A stretch of DNA of 64,000 nt from Aldersonia sp. NBC_00410 (GTDB lineage Bacteria; Actinomycetota; Actinomycetes; Mycobacteriales; Mycobacteriaceae), in NCBI RefSeq assembly GCF_026342035.1, contig NZ_JAPENM010000014.1, forward strand, positions 1 through 64,000, read 5' to 3'. Both the position numbers and the translations under genes were made by a program. Below the pieces are notes generated by a model. It made no database searches. It saw nothing but the letters and a program-made list of their open reading frames with translations, and was not told the origin of the DNA. This document shows positions 1 to 9,370 of this stretch, piece after piece (within the stretch, counting starts at the first letter, position 1; each line of letters begins with the position of its first letter).

Positions 1-2370
1 CAGGGCAACGGAATTCCATACCGGCACACCGATCGGCACCGAAGTACCCGGATGCACCACCGACGCCGTCGCATGCACGGTGAATTCCGTCGGTCCGTAG
101 AGATTGTGTAGTTCGGCGTGGGGTAATTTCTCTGCCACTGGCTCGGCGAGGGAGATCGGAAATGCCTCGCCGGCAACAAGTATCGCCCGTAGCGAGCCAC
201 TGGCGCCGTTCTCGAGCGCCGACACAAATGGACCGAGCATCGAGGGTACGAACGACAGCATGGTCACCGACTGTTGGTCAATCTCGCGTGCCAGATAGGT
301 CGGATCCCGCTGCCCGTCCGGAATGGCGACCACGATGCGCGCGCCTGAGATCAGGGGGGCGAAAAGCTCCCATACGGACACATCGAATGTCACAGCCGTT
401 TTGAGGAGTATCTTGTCGGCCGGTCCGATCTTGAATTGCTGTACCAGCCACAGTATTTGGTTGCCCACCGAACGGTGCGAGACCGCGACCCCCTTCGGTT
501 GTCCTGTCGAACCGGAGGTGAAGAGCACGTAGGCGGTGTTGTCCGGATGCAGTCGACCCAGTCGCTCAACATCGGTGACCGGGCCGTCCGGCATGCGCGC
601 CAGATCGTCGTCCACGAAAACGACAGACCCGAGTCCCACGATACTGGCGTCATCAGCATGACCGGCCAAAACGCACGCTGCGTTGACGGTCTCGCAAATA
701 TATGCGACGCGGTCGAGGGGCTGCTCTGGATCGATAGGAACATACGCTGCCCCTGTCTCCAGAACCGCATAGATTCCGATCACCATATGCGCCGACCGGC
801 GGATCGCCACCGCCACTGCCGTTTCCGGCCCAGCTCCGTGCTCGATCAACACCCGAGCCAGACGCCGTACACGCGACGCCAACTGCGAATACGACAAGGA
901 CTCGCCTGCGAAGACCACCGCCGGCGCATCCGGTGTCCGCATCACTTGCTCATGGAACAACGACACCACCGTCGCACCCGAATTCACTCGGTGTTCGGTG
1001 TCGTTCCATGTCTGCACCACCAGTTGGCGTTCGGCGGCATCGAGCAGACTCAGTCGCCAGATCTCGGTATTCGGCGGGGCAGCAAGAAAGCGGCCGAAGA
1101 AACTGACGAACCGAGCACGTATGCGATCCAACTCTTTCTGGTCGTATCGATTCGGATTGCCATGGAAATCGATCGTCAGATCCGAATCACTGCCGCTTCC
1201 ATGGATGTTGACCTGAAGATCCTCCAACCGACCGGACCGAAGAATATGGTATTTCGCTGTCGCCTCACCGAATTTCAGCTCCGAGTCGAAGAGCAGAAGA
1301 TTCATGACAGGTCCGAACGTGCCGTAAACGTTGTCGAGCATATTCGCATCACGTCGAATGTCCTCGAAGCGGTAACGTTGATGCCGCAACGCCCCGAGCA
1401 TTTCATGGGCCGACTCTGCGATCAGTTCTTCGATGGTGGTACGCGCCGAAAGACGAAATCTGAGGGGAAGAAGGTTTGCGAACATTCCTGCAGCCCGCTT
1501 GGTCCCGGAGGTGGTCCGCCCGGTGACCGGTAAAGTGAGGACTACGTCGGGAGATTCTGTCGTTTTCGACAGAAACGCCGCAATAGCTGCAACGACGACC
1601 TGCGCCGCGCTCTGGCCTGTTCGATGTGTGAGTTCCTCCAACCGAGCCGCCGAAGCCGCACTCAGTTCTTCACCGCTTACAAGATCATATGCGGCCGGAG
1701 GAGCGACCTTACGTGTGAGGCTGGCCGGAGCGGGGAGATCGGCTACATGATCCGCCCAATATTCACGATCCGCAGTGAATCGACGGGATTCGCGATACTC
1801 GTGTTCTGCCCTGTATAGCTTTTCCAGGCTTACTGTCGCCAGTTCCGAAGGCGTCCGTCCCTCGACTGAGGCGGTGTACAGTTCCGCGGTGCGACGGGTG
1901 ACGTTCAATCCCCCCAGCCCGTCGAGCACCACGTGATGGGCCCGCGAGTACCAGAAATAGTGTTCGTCGGCCAACCGGAACAGCTTCGATTCCGACAACT
2001 TATCGTGCAACAAATCGATGGGTTTTCCGAAGTCCGCACGCATCCATTCCATTGCTGCACGAACCGGATCCGATTCGCCCCGGAAGTCCAAAACAACTTC
2101 CTCATGTGAATTCGGACCTTCCAGTCGCAGGTGGGGGTACCCATCGATCTCGACCAGACGCAGGCGCTCGAATTCCATTTCCGCTTCGGCACGCTGACCC
2201 GCCCGCACAAAGAGTTCGACGTCGAGCGATCCACGAATCTCCAAGTATTGCGCGATATTGAACGGAACGCCATTCGACATGATCTCCGCGAGCCATATAC
2301 CGTACTGGCCCGGCGACAATGGGTATGTTACTGCCGACCGTGTTGATGAGCGTTCGGAATGCGTGACCAT
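1..2370 (-). CDS. Non-ribosomal peptide synthetase, N-terminal C-A part (partial)
   Basis: Cytoplasmic multidomain enzyme assembling a peptide on carrier proteins. Only the first 790 residues are in the window and the frame is still open at base 1. A condensation domain fills roughly residues 15-460, with the C1-type motif LSPGQYGIW (18-26) and an intact catalytic HHVVLDG (145-151), so it should form bonds. An adenylation domain follows from about residue 480, with LFTSGSTGQPKG near 610, FDVSVWELF near 661 and LYGPTEF near 751; the later A-domain cores and any carrier domain lie off the left edge. The ATG at 2370 is preceded by GAGAGG. Opening with a C domain suggests it accepts an acyl or peptidyl donor from another protein (inference). 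The product cannot be told from this part. Confidence 0.93.
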   Translation of the reverse strand, partial: MVTHSERSSTRSAVTYPLSPGQYGIWLAEIMSNGVPFNIAQYLEIRGSLDVELFVRAGQRAEAEMEFERLRLVEIDGYPHLRLEGPNSHEEVVLDFRGESDPVRAAMEWMRADFGKPIDLLHDKLSESKLFRLADEHYFWYSRAHHVVLDGLGGLNVTRRTAELYTASVEGRTPSELATVSLEKLYRAEHEYRESRRFTADREYWADHVADLPAPASLTRKVAPPAAYDLVSGEELSAASAARLEELTHRTGQSAAQVVVAAIAAFLSKTTESPDVVLTLPVTGRTTSGTKRAAGMFANLLPLRFRLSARTTIEELIAESAHEMLGALRHQRYRFEDIRRDANMLDNVYGTFGPVMNLLLFDSELKFGEATAKYHILRSGRLEDLQVNIHGSGSDSDLTIDFHGNPNRYDQKELDRIRARFVSFFGRFLAAPPNTEIWRLSLLDAAERQLVVQTWNDTEHRVNSGATVVSLFHEQVMRTPDAPAVVFAGESLSYSQLASRVRRLARVLIEHGAGPETAVAVAIRRSAHMVIGIYAVLETGAAYVPIDPEQPLDRVAYICETVNAACVLAGHADDASIVGLGSVVFVDDDLARMPDGPVTDVERLGRLHPDNTAYVLFTSGSTGQPKGVAVSHRSVGNQILWLVQQFKIGPADKILLKTAVTFDVSVWELFAPLISGARIVVAIPDGQRDPTYLAREIDQQSVTMLSFVPSMLGPFVSALENGASGSLRAILVAGEAFPISLAEPVAEKLPHAELHNLYGPTEFTVHATASVVHPGTSVPIGVPVWNSVAL

Positions 2371-2645
2371 GTATGACCTCTCCCGCCCGGGGCAAATATC
2401 CCCCGGAACATCAATTAATCAAATCTGTATTCGCTCCTCCAAGCCTGGACGGACGGAAAACATTCTCCCGATGGACAACGCGGATATTGGGGAACGGAGC
2501 GGACATTCCGAGCGTCACGGCAACTTCCCACATCCAGGTACTCCGGCAGTGCGCACCGAATCCCCGTGGAGTTGGCATGTCGACCCGTCGCCTGATTGAG
2601 CACAGCTCGCACATCATCCTGCGGTCACGTGCGGACAGATCGCGG

Positions 2646-3024
2646 CTACGATCGGTGGCGGCCGTCAGCATGGTGCGCAGGCCGGATGTCGGCGAAAAGA
2701 CCGACCGGACGTAGGCCGAGCGGGAGCGGACAGTGTCGCTTGCCGGAGTGGTGCCACACCGAGAACTCGAACCCCGGGGAATGTAACACCGTCCACACGT
2801 AGGACTCTCCGAAACCGAACGCGGACAAAGTGTTTGTCAGGAAGTTCGCGCGAGCGCTCCGCACCGATCCGTTCGGTCTCCGAGTGCACCGCCGCCACCG
2901 CGGTGTCCGTGTCTGCCCGCACCATGTCGTCGAGCAGTCCCACGACCTGCTTCTGGTGGCCAACCAATCGCGCCTCTTGTACCAGTGCGGACTCGCCCCG
3001 CATATCGACAAACGCGCGATCCAT
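2646..3024 (-). pseudogene. Frameshifted small gene of unknown function
   Basis: A reading frame opens with ATG at 3024 behind a good ribosome site (GGGAGG, 8 bases upstream) and begins MDRAFVDMRGESALVQEARL. It looks protein-like for about 60 residues, to HSETERIGAERSR. There the original frame turns arginine-rich, while the neighbouring frame continues plausibly (NFLTNTLSAFGFGESYVWTV, then SPGFEFSVWHHSGKR) to a stop at 2646. The simplest reading is one gene of about 125 codons with a single frameshift near 2840, either natural decay or a sequencing error. I do not recognise the family. Its relation to the neighbouring NRPS gene is unknown. Confidence 0.35.
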
Positions 3025-3636
3025 CAGGGCGCCTCCCTGAGCCAAGAAGTACGAACCAGGGGCGGCCCTCCTGAACCGCCGAGCATATGTGGAGCAACCA
3101 TAGCCACGCCGTGTCACGCATGTTCCCAATCGCAAAACAACGGCACCCACACACGCTGAGCTACCCCTTGGCGCTCGGTTCAAACCAGCCGTCTTTCTGG
3201 GGTCCCGGCCGGGATCGAACCAACCTCCTAGGTCAGACGGGGCGCATCACCTCCGATTTGCAGCCACTGGACCGGTACGCCCGACCCACTGACCCGATAT
3301 TGGCCCGATAAACGCTCCTCCGGCTCGCGAATCGGGCGGTATTGATGCCACCCCGGAGATGGCGCCATGTTGCCCCGCACCAGAGAGGGCGGGACGATCG
3401 GCCTCGAGCACTCGCCTTGGCGATGGTGTCGACATCGGTCCGTCCGGCCAACGGTGGGTTGCGCGATGTCACGGGCGCAGCCACGCAGACCCGGAGCGCG
3501 CACCGACACGTTCCCCCTCGCGGCGGGTGTGGCCCACGTGAGGCCATCGACCATTGTCGGCCAGCCAGGTTGACCCCCGAGCGGGCGGGGCGGCGTTGCC
3601 CGATGTGTTCCAGCCCGGCGGCCGGCCGTCACGCGG
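3025..3636. other. Intergenic stretch with a tRNA-like element; otherwise no gene seen
   Basis: Apart from the tRNA-like segment at 3200-3287, I see no reading frame with protein-like composition on either strand. The open frames between 3230 and 3636 are arginine/proline-rich, as expected of non-coding high-GC DNA. No clear terminator was identified for the lipase gene ending at 3637. Confidence 0.5.
3200..3287 (-). other. tRNA-like element, probably degenerate
   Basis: On the minus strand the segment ends with a convincing T-arm and 3' acceptor half: GTTGG, loop TTCGATC, CCGGC, then CGGGACCCC. The 5' side at 3287 begins GGGTC, which pairs with GACCC, but the next two acceptor positions are G-G mismatches. 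A CTGCAAA heptamer looks like an anticodon loop with a GCA (Cys) anticodon, but its stem is poor and the spacing to the acceptor is too short. It could be a decayed tRNA, the 3' tRNA fragment left by an integrative element, or an unusual tRNA fold. A functional tRNA is not supported by eye. Confidence 0.3.
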
Positions 3637-4857
3637 TCAACATGTACGCGCGGTCGGTTGACCCTGGAACTTCTTCTCGAGCCAGTCGAGTGCCTGGAAC
3701 ATGCCGAGTGGCGCGGCTGAGAGGTGGTCCGGCGTCGGAGTCAGCATCGTGAACAGCTCGACTCCGGCCGCGCAGTAGCGCTGCAGAGTGTGATCGATCG
3801 CGTCCACCGGAATCAATCCGTCGATCGGACTGTGCCATTCGAAGACCGGGGCGTCCGGTTTGCCCGGATAGAACTCCAGACTGTTCTCGTTCAACACCTG
3901 CCACGCTCCCGGATCGGCCATGAAGTTCTTGTTGTCCGTCATCTGGCCCGCGCTCTTGTAGGCCCCGACGAACATGGCTTCGTTGGTGCAGCCGTTGATG
4001 ACCCAATTGGCGAGCCAGTGACCGTAGGGATTGAGTTGGTCGGCCACGTTCAAGCGGTCCGGATACTCGCGCTCGAGTCCGATGAGCGCGATTGCGGCGA
4101 GTCCGAACGCGATGTGCGGCTGATCGCCCAAGGCTCGCGCCATCGTGGTCAAGTTCATCGGGACCCCGCCATAGGCGGAGCCGACGATATCGAGCTCGGG
4201 CGCATAGGTCTCCGCGAGTGCTGCGGCCCACGCCGTGGCCATGCCGCCGCCGGAGTAGCCGCCCATCCCCACCTTGCTGTGGGTGACGCCGAGCTCGGGA
4301 ATCTTCTTGACGGCTCTGATCCCGTCCAGTGTGATCTGTCCACCGAGTTTGGCGGCGCCATAGGCCATTCGCGGGCCGAGATGGTCCGGTAGCACGACCG
4401 ACCAACCACGACTGAGCACGAGGTTCAGACCCGGCATTTCCAATATCAGGTTCGTCGGGTCGGACGTGTACAGCTTGGTGGCGACTTTGCACTTGGTGCC
4501 GAGCGCGTTGATGATGTGCTGATACGACATCAGCGGGCCGTCCGGCTGGTGATTTTGCGGAAGTAGGTAGGTCGCATTCGCCGCGATCGGCTTGCCTTCG
4601 GAATCGGTGCTACGGAACAACACCTCGTACACCCGACTGGTCGGGAAGTACACGTGCCATGGCTTTTCGCGAAACTTCAGCACATCTCCGGGCGCGTGTG
4701 CGGCAAGGTCGGCCGGGGCCGCATAGAACTGGTCCGGGTCGGGCGTAGGCATCAGCGGCGCTGCGGGAGCATGGCCCGCACTGCCGAGCGCGGCGGCCAA
4801 CGCCATGCTCAATGCAATTGCGACAATTGCGGCGAACCGGCGCACAAACGCACCCAT
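3637..4857 (-). CDS. Secreted triacylglycerol lipase/esterase (LIP family)
   Basis: Exported alpha/beta-hydrolase expected to hydrolyse acylglycerols or other esters outside the membrane. 406 residues from the ATG at 4857. That start is preferred to one 25 codons upstream because it opens a classical signal peptide: MGAFVRRF, then a hydrophobic stretch to about residue 25 and an Ala/Pro-rich region to about 34. The nucleophile elbow GGYSGGG places the catalytic serine at 202, and the late motif TPDHLSA supplies a candidate histidine. Length and architecture match the secretory lipase family of actinobacteria and Candida. It stands alone with no coupled neighbour. Preferred substrate is unknown. 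Confidence 0.88.
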   Translation of the reverse strand: MGAFVRRFAAIVAIALSMALAAALGSAGHAPAAPLMPTPDPDQFYAAPADLAAHAPGDVLKFREKPWHVYFPTSRVYEVLFRSTDSEGKPIAANATYLLPQNHQPDGPLMSYQHIINALGTKCKVATKLYTSDPTNLILEMPGLNLVLSRGWSVVLPDHLGPRMAYGAAKLGGQITLDGIRAVKKIPELGVTHSKVGMGGYSGGGMATAWAAALAETYAPELDIVGSAYGGVPMNLTTMARALGDQPHIAFGLAAIALIGLEREYPDRLNVADQLNPYGHWLANWVINGCTNEAMFVGAYKSAGQMTDNKNFMADPGAWQVLNENSLEFYPGKPDAPVFEWHSPIDGLIPVDAIDHTLQRYCAAGVELFTMLTPTPDHLSAAPLGMFQALDWLEKKFQGQPTARTC

Positions 4858-5218
4858 GCCATCACCTACCCTCGATACAGCACACGGTCCGAGGACCGTC
4901 GCTGCGCGACGAAAACGCACGGTTCGATGCACTATGCCAGAAGTTCGCTCAGAAGTAACCAGTGTTCGGATAGACCACTGTCGGCGACGTGTGAAATCTG
5001 GTCACGGAGCGACGGATGAAAGCAGACCCTCCGTGACGCTCCGGGCACGCTGCCGCGCTGCCCGAGCATGATCACAACGTTCCCGAGTACGCGCCCGATC
5101 TACTGTCAAGATCGCTCGAAAGGCACCGTTACGTACATCTGCCCGTTTCGTCCCGCCACGCGTCGGGTATCCGACGCCCACGCGATGTCGGCAATCTCGC
5201 GCCAACGAAGGAGCGCAG

Positions 5219-5539
5219 ATGAAATACGAGCTCAGTCCCGACGCCGAGCAGGCTCTCGACGAACAACTGGAAAAGTCGGACACCGAGACGAATGACGATG
5301 GCACCGATCCGTTGGAGCAGGACCTCGACGTGCCCAAGGGCGGATCCGAGGACGACGCCACGGACGCAGTGCAGAAGCAGTACAAAGCGAAGTCGGGACT
5401 CGATCTCGACGACGACGTAGCTCGCGATATTGCGCGGGTCCCACGCGACAACGAGGGTGACGCGAAATCCGGCAACGACGACGAGACCAAAGCCGCCAAG
5501 AGCGAGGCCGAGTCCGACAAGGACGACACCGATAGCTGA
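5219..5539 (+). CDS. Small highly acidic protein, unknown function
   Basis: 106-residue soluble protein starting MKYELSPDAEQALDEQLEKS behind a strong ribosome site (GAAGGAG, 7 bases upstream). It is dominated by Asp, Glu, Lys, Ser and Thr, with no hydrophobic core, no cysteine and no membrane segment, so it is probably disordered. The last 35 residues are almost entirely charged or small (KSGNDDETKAAKSEAESDKD). Composition is stress- or hydrophilin-like, but no family motif is recognised. It is not coupled to other genes. Confidence 0.7.
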   Translation: MKYELSPDAEQALDEQLEKSDTETNDDGTDPLEQDLDVPKGGSEDDATDAVQKQYKAKSGLDLDDDVARDIARVPRDNEGDAKSGNDDETKAAKSEAESDKDDTDS

Positions 5540-6408
5540 GAGCGTACGAGTTCGGAAAAGAGGAGGTCTCCAGTCGGTGCCGCCCATCACCGCGGCTGCA
5601 CTGAAGGCGGCCGGCCGAAGCGCTGGCCTGCGGAGGTCCTTGGCAGTGGAAGCGGCTTTGCCAGAAGATCGTGAGGCAATTCGGGTCTATTCAAAAAATA
5701 TCAGCGACAGACCGACCGCGAATTGCCGGTTATCACACAGCTCAGTCGCAGCGAGATAAGCACTAGTGAATCGACCCGCCGAGCAGCAACCGTCCGCGTA
5801 ATTGTGGCGCATTCCTACTCAGCCAACTTTGCGACGGCCCGTGAGCCCACACCAAGAAATTTGTTGGTGCCCTGGTCGGCCATCGTGGTGCTGTTGAACG
5901 CGGCCTTCAGGTCGGGAACTTCCGGTCTCGGAGTCGCGAATGGCCAGCAACGGCATCGACGGCGTCACCGACAGCAAGACCAATTCCATGGTTGCCCCGC
6001 TGCGCGGGCGGCAACGAGGCAACACGCCCGATCATCGGCGTCGTCCACCGACTGCCGCGCCAGCACTCGAGGTCCGGCTCAGGTCCTGGCTAAAGCCTGT
6101 GCGACCGAGGCGATGTAGTCGCAGTGAGCGTCGACGGTCTCGAGGCCGAAGCCCATGGTGGCGATCGCGAAGTGCGTGCCGCCGGCGGCCCGCCATGGAC
6201 ACTCCCAGCTGCGCTGCCAGAGCGAGCACCCGCCGCAGCAACGCGGCGCCAACGAATTCGAGCCAGAACACCGAGCCCCTGAACACTGCACCCTACGTTC
6301 GGCGCCGCGCCGATGCAGCGGGGGTTCCGGTGGCGCGCCCGGAGTTGCAGACTGATGTGGCGACCTCCGGAGGCATTCGGAGTCCCCGTTAACGAAGGAG
6401 TGATTCAC
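5540..6408. other. Intergenic stretch with possible gene remnants
   Basis: No intact gene is seen. On the minus strand between about 6079 and 6290, two neighbouring frames hold protein-like pieces: LEFVGAALLRRVLALAAQLG in one, and GGTHFAIATMGFGLETVDAH followed by CDYIASVAQALART in the other. This is what a frameshifted remnant of one gene would look like, but I cannot name the family. The rest (5540-6079) has mixed composition, with frames interrupted or rich in Arg/Pro. Confidence 0.35.
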
Positions 6409-6672
6409 GTGCGGCGCGCCTTTTTCTCGGTGTTGTGTGCAGCAGCCGTGGCGGGTGGCACTGCCGCCGGCGCGGCGGCGGCGGCCCCGCTCGACGCCGA
6501 TCCGCACTTCCAGCCGGTCGCCGGCACACAGTTGGTGGATCAGGTTCGCCACGATCCCCGCTGCATTGGTGACCTGCGCCTGGACAAGGAGATCAGAAAA
6601 TGGTTGAGGTCGATCCCTACCGGTTCCGCGGCCGGGTGGTGGGATCGCATGTGCGACCGGGACTGGGACTAG
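6409..6672 (+). CDS. Small secreted protein, unknown function
   Basis: 87-residue precursor starting at GTG 6409 (VRRAFFSVLCAAAVAGGT), eight bases after GAAGGAG. An alanine-rich signal peptide to about residue 27 (ends AGAAAAAP) is followed by a mature part of about 60 residues, DADPHFQPVAGTQLVDQVRH onward, with two cysteines that could form a disulfide and a Trp/Asp-rich C-terminus. No known family is recognised. A GTG at 6400 in the same frame is less likely because it overlaps the ribosome site. Confidence 0.65.
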   Translation: MRRAFFSVLCAAAVAGGTAAGAAAAAPLDADPHFQPVAGTQLVDQVRHDPRCIGDLRLDKEIRKWLRSIPTGSAAGWWDRMCDRDWD

Positions 6673-6967
6673 CCTCCACCTGCCCCGCAGCCACCTGCAG
6701 AGTGCCGAAGACAACACTTCGCCGTTGACGCACGAGATCCCAACCGCTCGCGCTCCCCGCTCCGGCGTTACTTTGCTGCAGGATTTTGCCGACCAAGTAC
6801 TCGCAATCGGTGACCAACGACCCCGGACACAGCGTCTACGTGTTCGTAACGTGAACAGTGTCAGGATTCGGAGTAACGACCCGAAGGCGGTGACCCGGTC
6901 GTAGCGATCCTCGAGACCCGCGGTAAGCGCTCACGCACCGACCGCCCGCGCAAGATTGGGGTGCACA

Positions 6968-7153
6968 ATGACCAGAATCTTGATCGCCTACGGGACCACC
7001 GAAGGGCAGACCGCCAAGATCGCCGAGTACATCGCCGACGTGGTGCGCAGCCACGGCTACGAGGCGGAAGCGCTGAACCTCGAGGAAAACCACAGCCTCG
7101 CTCCCGAGACCTACGATGGCGTGATGGTCGGCTCCTCCGCCGGACCACGATGA
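6968..7153 (+). pseudogene. Truncated flavodoxin-domain protein
   Basis: The ATG at 6968 opens MTRILIAYGTTEGQTAKIAE, the FMN phosphate-binding loop (T/S-x-T-x-G-x-T type) of flavodoxins such as HemG-like protoporphyrinogen oxidases. The frame stops after 61 residues, just after DGVMVGSSAGPR, the point where family members continue through the second and third flavin-binding loops of a 150-180-residue domain. The C-terminal two thirds are missing, so FMN binding is unlikely. The downstream gene begins 10 bases later in another frame and does not supply the missing part. A deletion remnant is the best reading. Confidence 0.6.
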
Positions 7154-7163
7154 GGTGACCACC

Positions 7164-7673
7164 ATGCTTCAACAGCAGGATGTTTCGCGATCGAGGGGTC
7201 TGCACGCGGTCGCACAGTCGGTTTGGCAATTCGGGGTCCTCCTGGTAGCGGGCCGAATCCACCAGCCGCGCGCCAACATCGATGCCGTTGCGGCGATCCC
7301 GGACGGGACCCATGGCCGCGTCTATCGGGAAACCACGGTCGATGGGCCACCAGCGGCGGAGCCTGTCGTGCTCGTGGTCGAATTCCGTCTGCGCGGCGTG
7401 CACGGATGGGGCCATCGCCTCTTCCGCTGGGAAAGCCTGTTCAACACACCGATGTTCGTCGGTTTCCCGGGGTTCGTGTCCAAGCTGTGGCTCGCGCACG
7501 ACGAGCGGGAACGCTATCGCGGTATCTATGACTGGGACGGCGCGCGAAGCGCCGACTTCTACGCCAAGTCGCTGTCGTGGGTCCTGGTGTTGGTATGCGT
7601 TCCGGGTTCCATCTCTTACGAAATCGTCGAAGGCCGCAAACGGAACGACTGGATCGAACTCCCGCACGATTGA
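7164..7673 (+). CDS. Conserved hypothetical protein (YdhR/monooxygenase-like C-terminal part)
   Basis: 169 residues from the ATG at 7164, preceded by GAGGTG; a GTG at 7155 is an alternative start. The first 50 residues have unremarkable composition. From about residue 50 the sequence becomes well structured: VVLVVEFRLRGVHGWGHRLF, then NTPMFVGFPGFVSKLWLAHD and YRGIYDWDGARSADFYAKSL, ending SISYEIVEGRKR. The pattern of a beta strand, an FxGFxSKLWL segment and a YRGxYxWDG segment resembles small dimeric alpha/beta-barrel proteins of the YdhR type, but this is pattern memory, not an alignment. The weak N-terminus and the truncated flavodoxin just upstream suggest the 5' side may have been damaged or fused. 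Confidence 0.55.
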   Translation: MLQQQDVSRSRGLHAVAQSVWQFGVLLVAGRIHQPRANIDAVAAIPDGTHGRVYRETTVDGPPAAEPVVLVVEFRLRGVHGWGHRLFRWESLFNTPMFVGFPGFVSKLWLAHDERERYRGIYDWDGARSADFYAKSLSWVLVLVCVPGSISYEIVEGRKRNDWIELPHD

Positions 7674-7776
7674 GCCAAAGGCGTACGCGGAGAAGGAGGT
7701 CCGGCGCCCGATTCACTGCGCAGTACGCTGTCGCGGCCACCGCCGCCGCATTGTTCCCTGTGCTCGACGAGGGCGG

Positions 7777-8313
7777 TTAATCCGCCGCGTGCTGACCGCT
7801 GGCGATGCGCCCGGCAGCGTCCTGCGTGTAGGTCCGGACTCGATCGGCGAGCCACAACAGTTGCTGATTCGCGGGGTCGAGTGGGTCGGCCGAGTTGGGC
7901 CGGCCCGTGGGTTCGAACAGGTAACCCTGGGTGATGGCCCGAACGACTTTCCCGAAGCAGATGTCCTCCGGATCGAGCCGATCGACCGTCGTGATGCTCA
8001 AGCCGGCGAGCGTCTGCGTCGCCTGGCTGCGTTTCCTGGCACTGCCGTCGCGGCGGGTGCTCGGCGCCAACTGGTTGAGTTCGACCTCGGCGGCAGCACA
8101 CAACAACGCGGCCGGACACACTGCGCAGAACTCTCGCTCCGCCAATCGGCCGAGTCCGGTCTCGAGAAACGCACGGGTCCGCTCGGTGCGGAAGGAGTTG
8201 GCGGCCGCATCGAGCATCCACTGGAACCGGCTTTGGAGACCTGCCGCGTGATGTTCGCTGTCGCGATGCGCCATAGCCGATTGTGGGTTGCCGCTCCCGG
8301 GATCGTCAAACAC
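7777..8313 (-). CDS. Hypothetical protein, possibly N-terminally truncated
   Basis: 178 residues with protein-like composition throughout, for example LQSRFQWMLDAAANSFRTER, EFCAVCPAALLCAAAEVELN and FEPTGRPNSADPLDPANQQL. The frame can start only at a GTG at 8313, or at an ATG 13 codons later, because a TAG lies upstream in frame. A frame one base off carries MSALVRRRSETHS immediately upstream, which hints at a lost 5' end. Mostly alpha-helical with a Cys-x-x-Cys pair (CAVCPAALLC). It might be a regulator effector domain without its DNA-binding part, but I cannot name the family. It converges with the gene ending at 7673. Confidence 0.5.
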   Translation of the reverse strand: MFDDPGSGNPQSAMAHRDSEHHAAGLQSRFQWMLDAAANSFRTERTRAFLETGLGRLAEREFCAVCPAALLCAAAEVELNQLAPSTRRDGSARKRSQATQTLAGLSITTVDRLDPEDICFGKVVRAITQGYLFEPTGRPNSADPLDPANQQLLWLADRVRTYTQDAAGRIASGQHAAD

Positions 8314-8552
8314 CAGCGCGAATGAGTTTCGCTACGACGGCGGACGAGCGCTGACATGGCGAAGGTGCTAGCGCCCATAATTCCACGTGGCAGAGGAGAA
8401 TCCGCAGCTCATAGGCAGTTCGTGCGGTCGTACGGCCACCGTCTTTCCGATCCGGGTCCACTCCCCACCGGTGCGGCGGCGGCGATATGGCGGACCAGTT
8501 GTGTTCGACACCGTCCCTGGGCACGGGACGGAAATGTGGCTACGGTCACATC

Positions 8553-9368
8553 ATGATGCTCCATCTTCGAACATGGTCGTTCGCACTGCTCCTTTTGCCC
8601 CTCCTCGCCTTCAGCGGGACCCTTGCGTCGCCCACGGCCGCCGCCGCGCCGCCACACCCCGTGGTGTACGACGCGCTCGGCGACTCCTACGCGTCCGGTT
8701 ACGGCGTGCCGCCCTACGGGCCGTGCGGTCGCTCGGCGTCGGCCTACCCCGAACAGCTCAACGGGCGGCAGCAGATCAAACTCGACAATTTTGTCGCGTG
8801 CGCCGGTGCCACCACGACCTCGCTCGTGACGGACGGACAGCTCAACGCACTCAATGCCGACACCGACCTCGTCACCCTCACCATCGGCGGAAACGACATC
8901 GGCTGGTCGGGGGCGGTCGGGGCCTGTCTCGGCGGCACCGACGCCCAGTGCGCCGGCGCCATCGCCAAGGCCCGCGAACGCATTACGACCCAATTGCCCG
9001 GCCTGCTTCGCACCGTCTACGACCAGGTCGCCGCGGCAGCGCCGAACGCACACGTCGCGGTGACCGGCTACCCGGAGCTCTTCTCACCGGAGAACGGCGC
9101 CTACCTCGGTGCGTCCCCCGCCGAGCAGGTCGCCCTCAACGACGGCGCCGACCTGCTCAACGACACGATCGCGGGAGTGGCGGCGAAGACCCGGCCCGTC
9201 TTCCAGTTCGTCGACGTCACCCCCCGGTTCGTCGGCCACGGCGTCAACGCGCCGGACGCCTGGATCCTCCCTCCGTCCGATCCGGCTGCCTTCCACCCGA
9301 ACATCAACGGCTACAAGGCCTACACGGCCGCGGTCAACTCGGCGCTGGGTCCGGTCAAGCTGGGTTAG
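8553..9368 (+). CDS. Secreted SGNH/GDSL-type esterase or lipase
   Basis: Exported ester hydrolase of the SGNH superfamily, 271 residues from the ATG at 8553. The signal peptide (MMLHLRTWSFALLLLPLLAF, cleavage near residue 32 after ASPTAAAA) leads into block I, ALGDSYASGYG, with the nucleophile serine at 45. Block III is TIGGNDIGWSG, and the Ser-His-Asp end is near AFHPNINGY. Six cysteines in the mature part are compatible with three disulfides, as in Streptomyces SGNH lipases. An ATG 22 codons upstream would put hydrophilic residues before the signal peptide and is less likely. It is a single gene with degraded DNA downstream. Confidence 0.88.
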   Translation: MMLHLRTWSFALLLLPLLAFSGTLASPTAAAAPPHPVVYDALGDSYASGYGVPPYGPCGRSASAYPEQLNGRQQIKLDNFVACAGATTTSLVTDGQLNALNADTDLVTLTIGGNDIGWSGAVGACLGGTDAQCAGAIAKARERITTQLPGLLRTVYDQVAAAAPNAHVAVTGYPELFSPENGAYLGASPAEQVALNDGADLLNDTIAGVAAKTRPVFQFVDVTPRFVGHGVNAPDAWILPPSDPAAFHPNINGYKAYTAAVNSALGPVKLG

Positions 9369-9370
9369 CG

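Noticed and set aside
436-1533. A 365-codon open frame on the plus strand
   Set aside because: It is antisense to the NRPS C and A domains, whose motifs are all on the minus strand; its composition (His/Arg-rich) is that of a shadow frame.
4155-4409. Short minus-strand frame inside the lipase gene
   Set aside because: Out-of-frame shadow of the lipase coding sequence.
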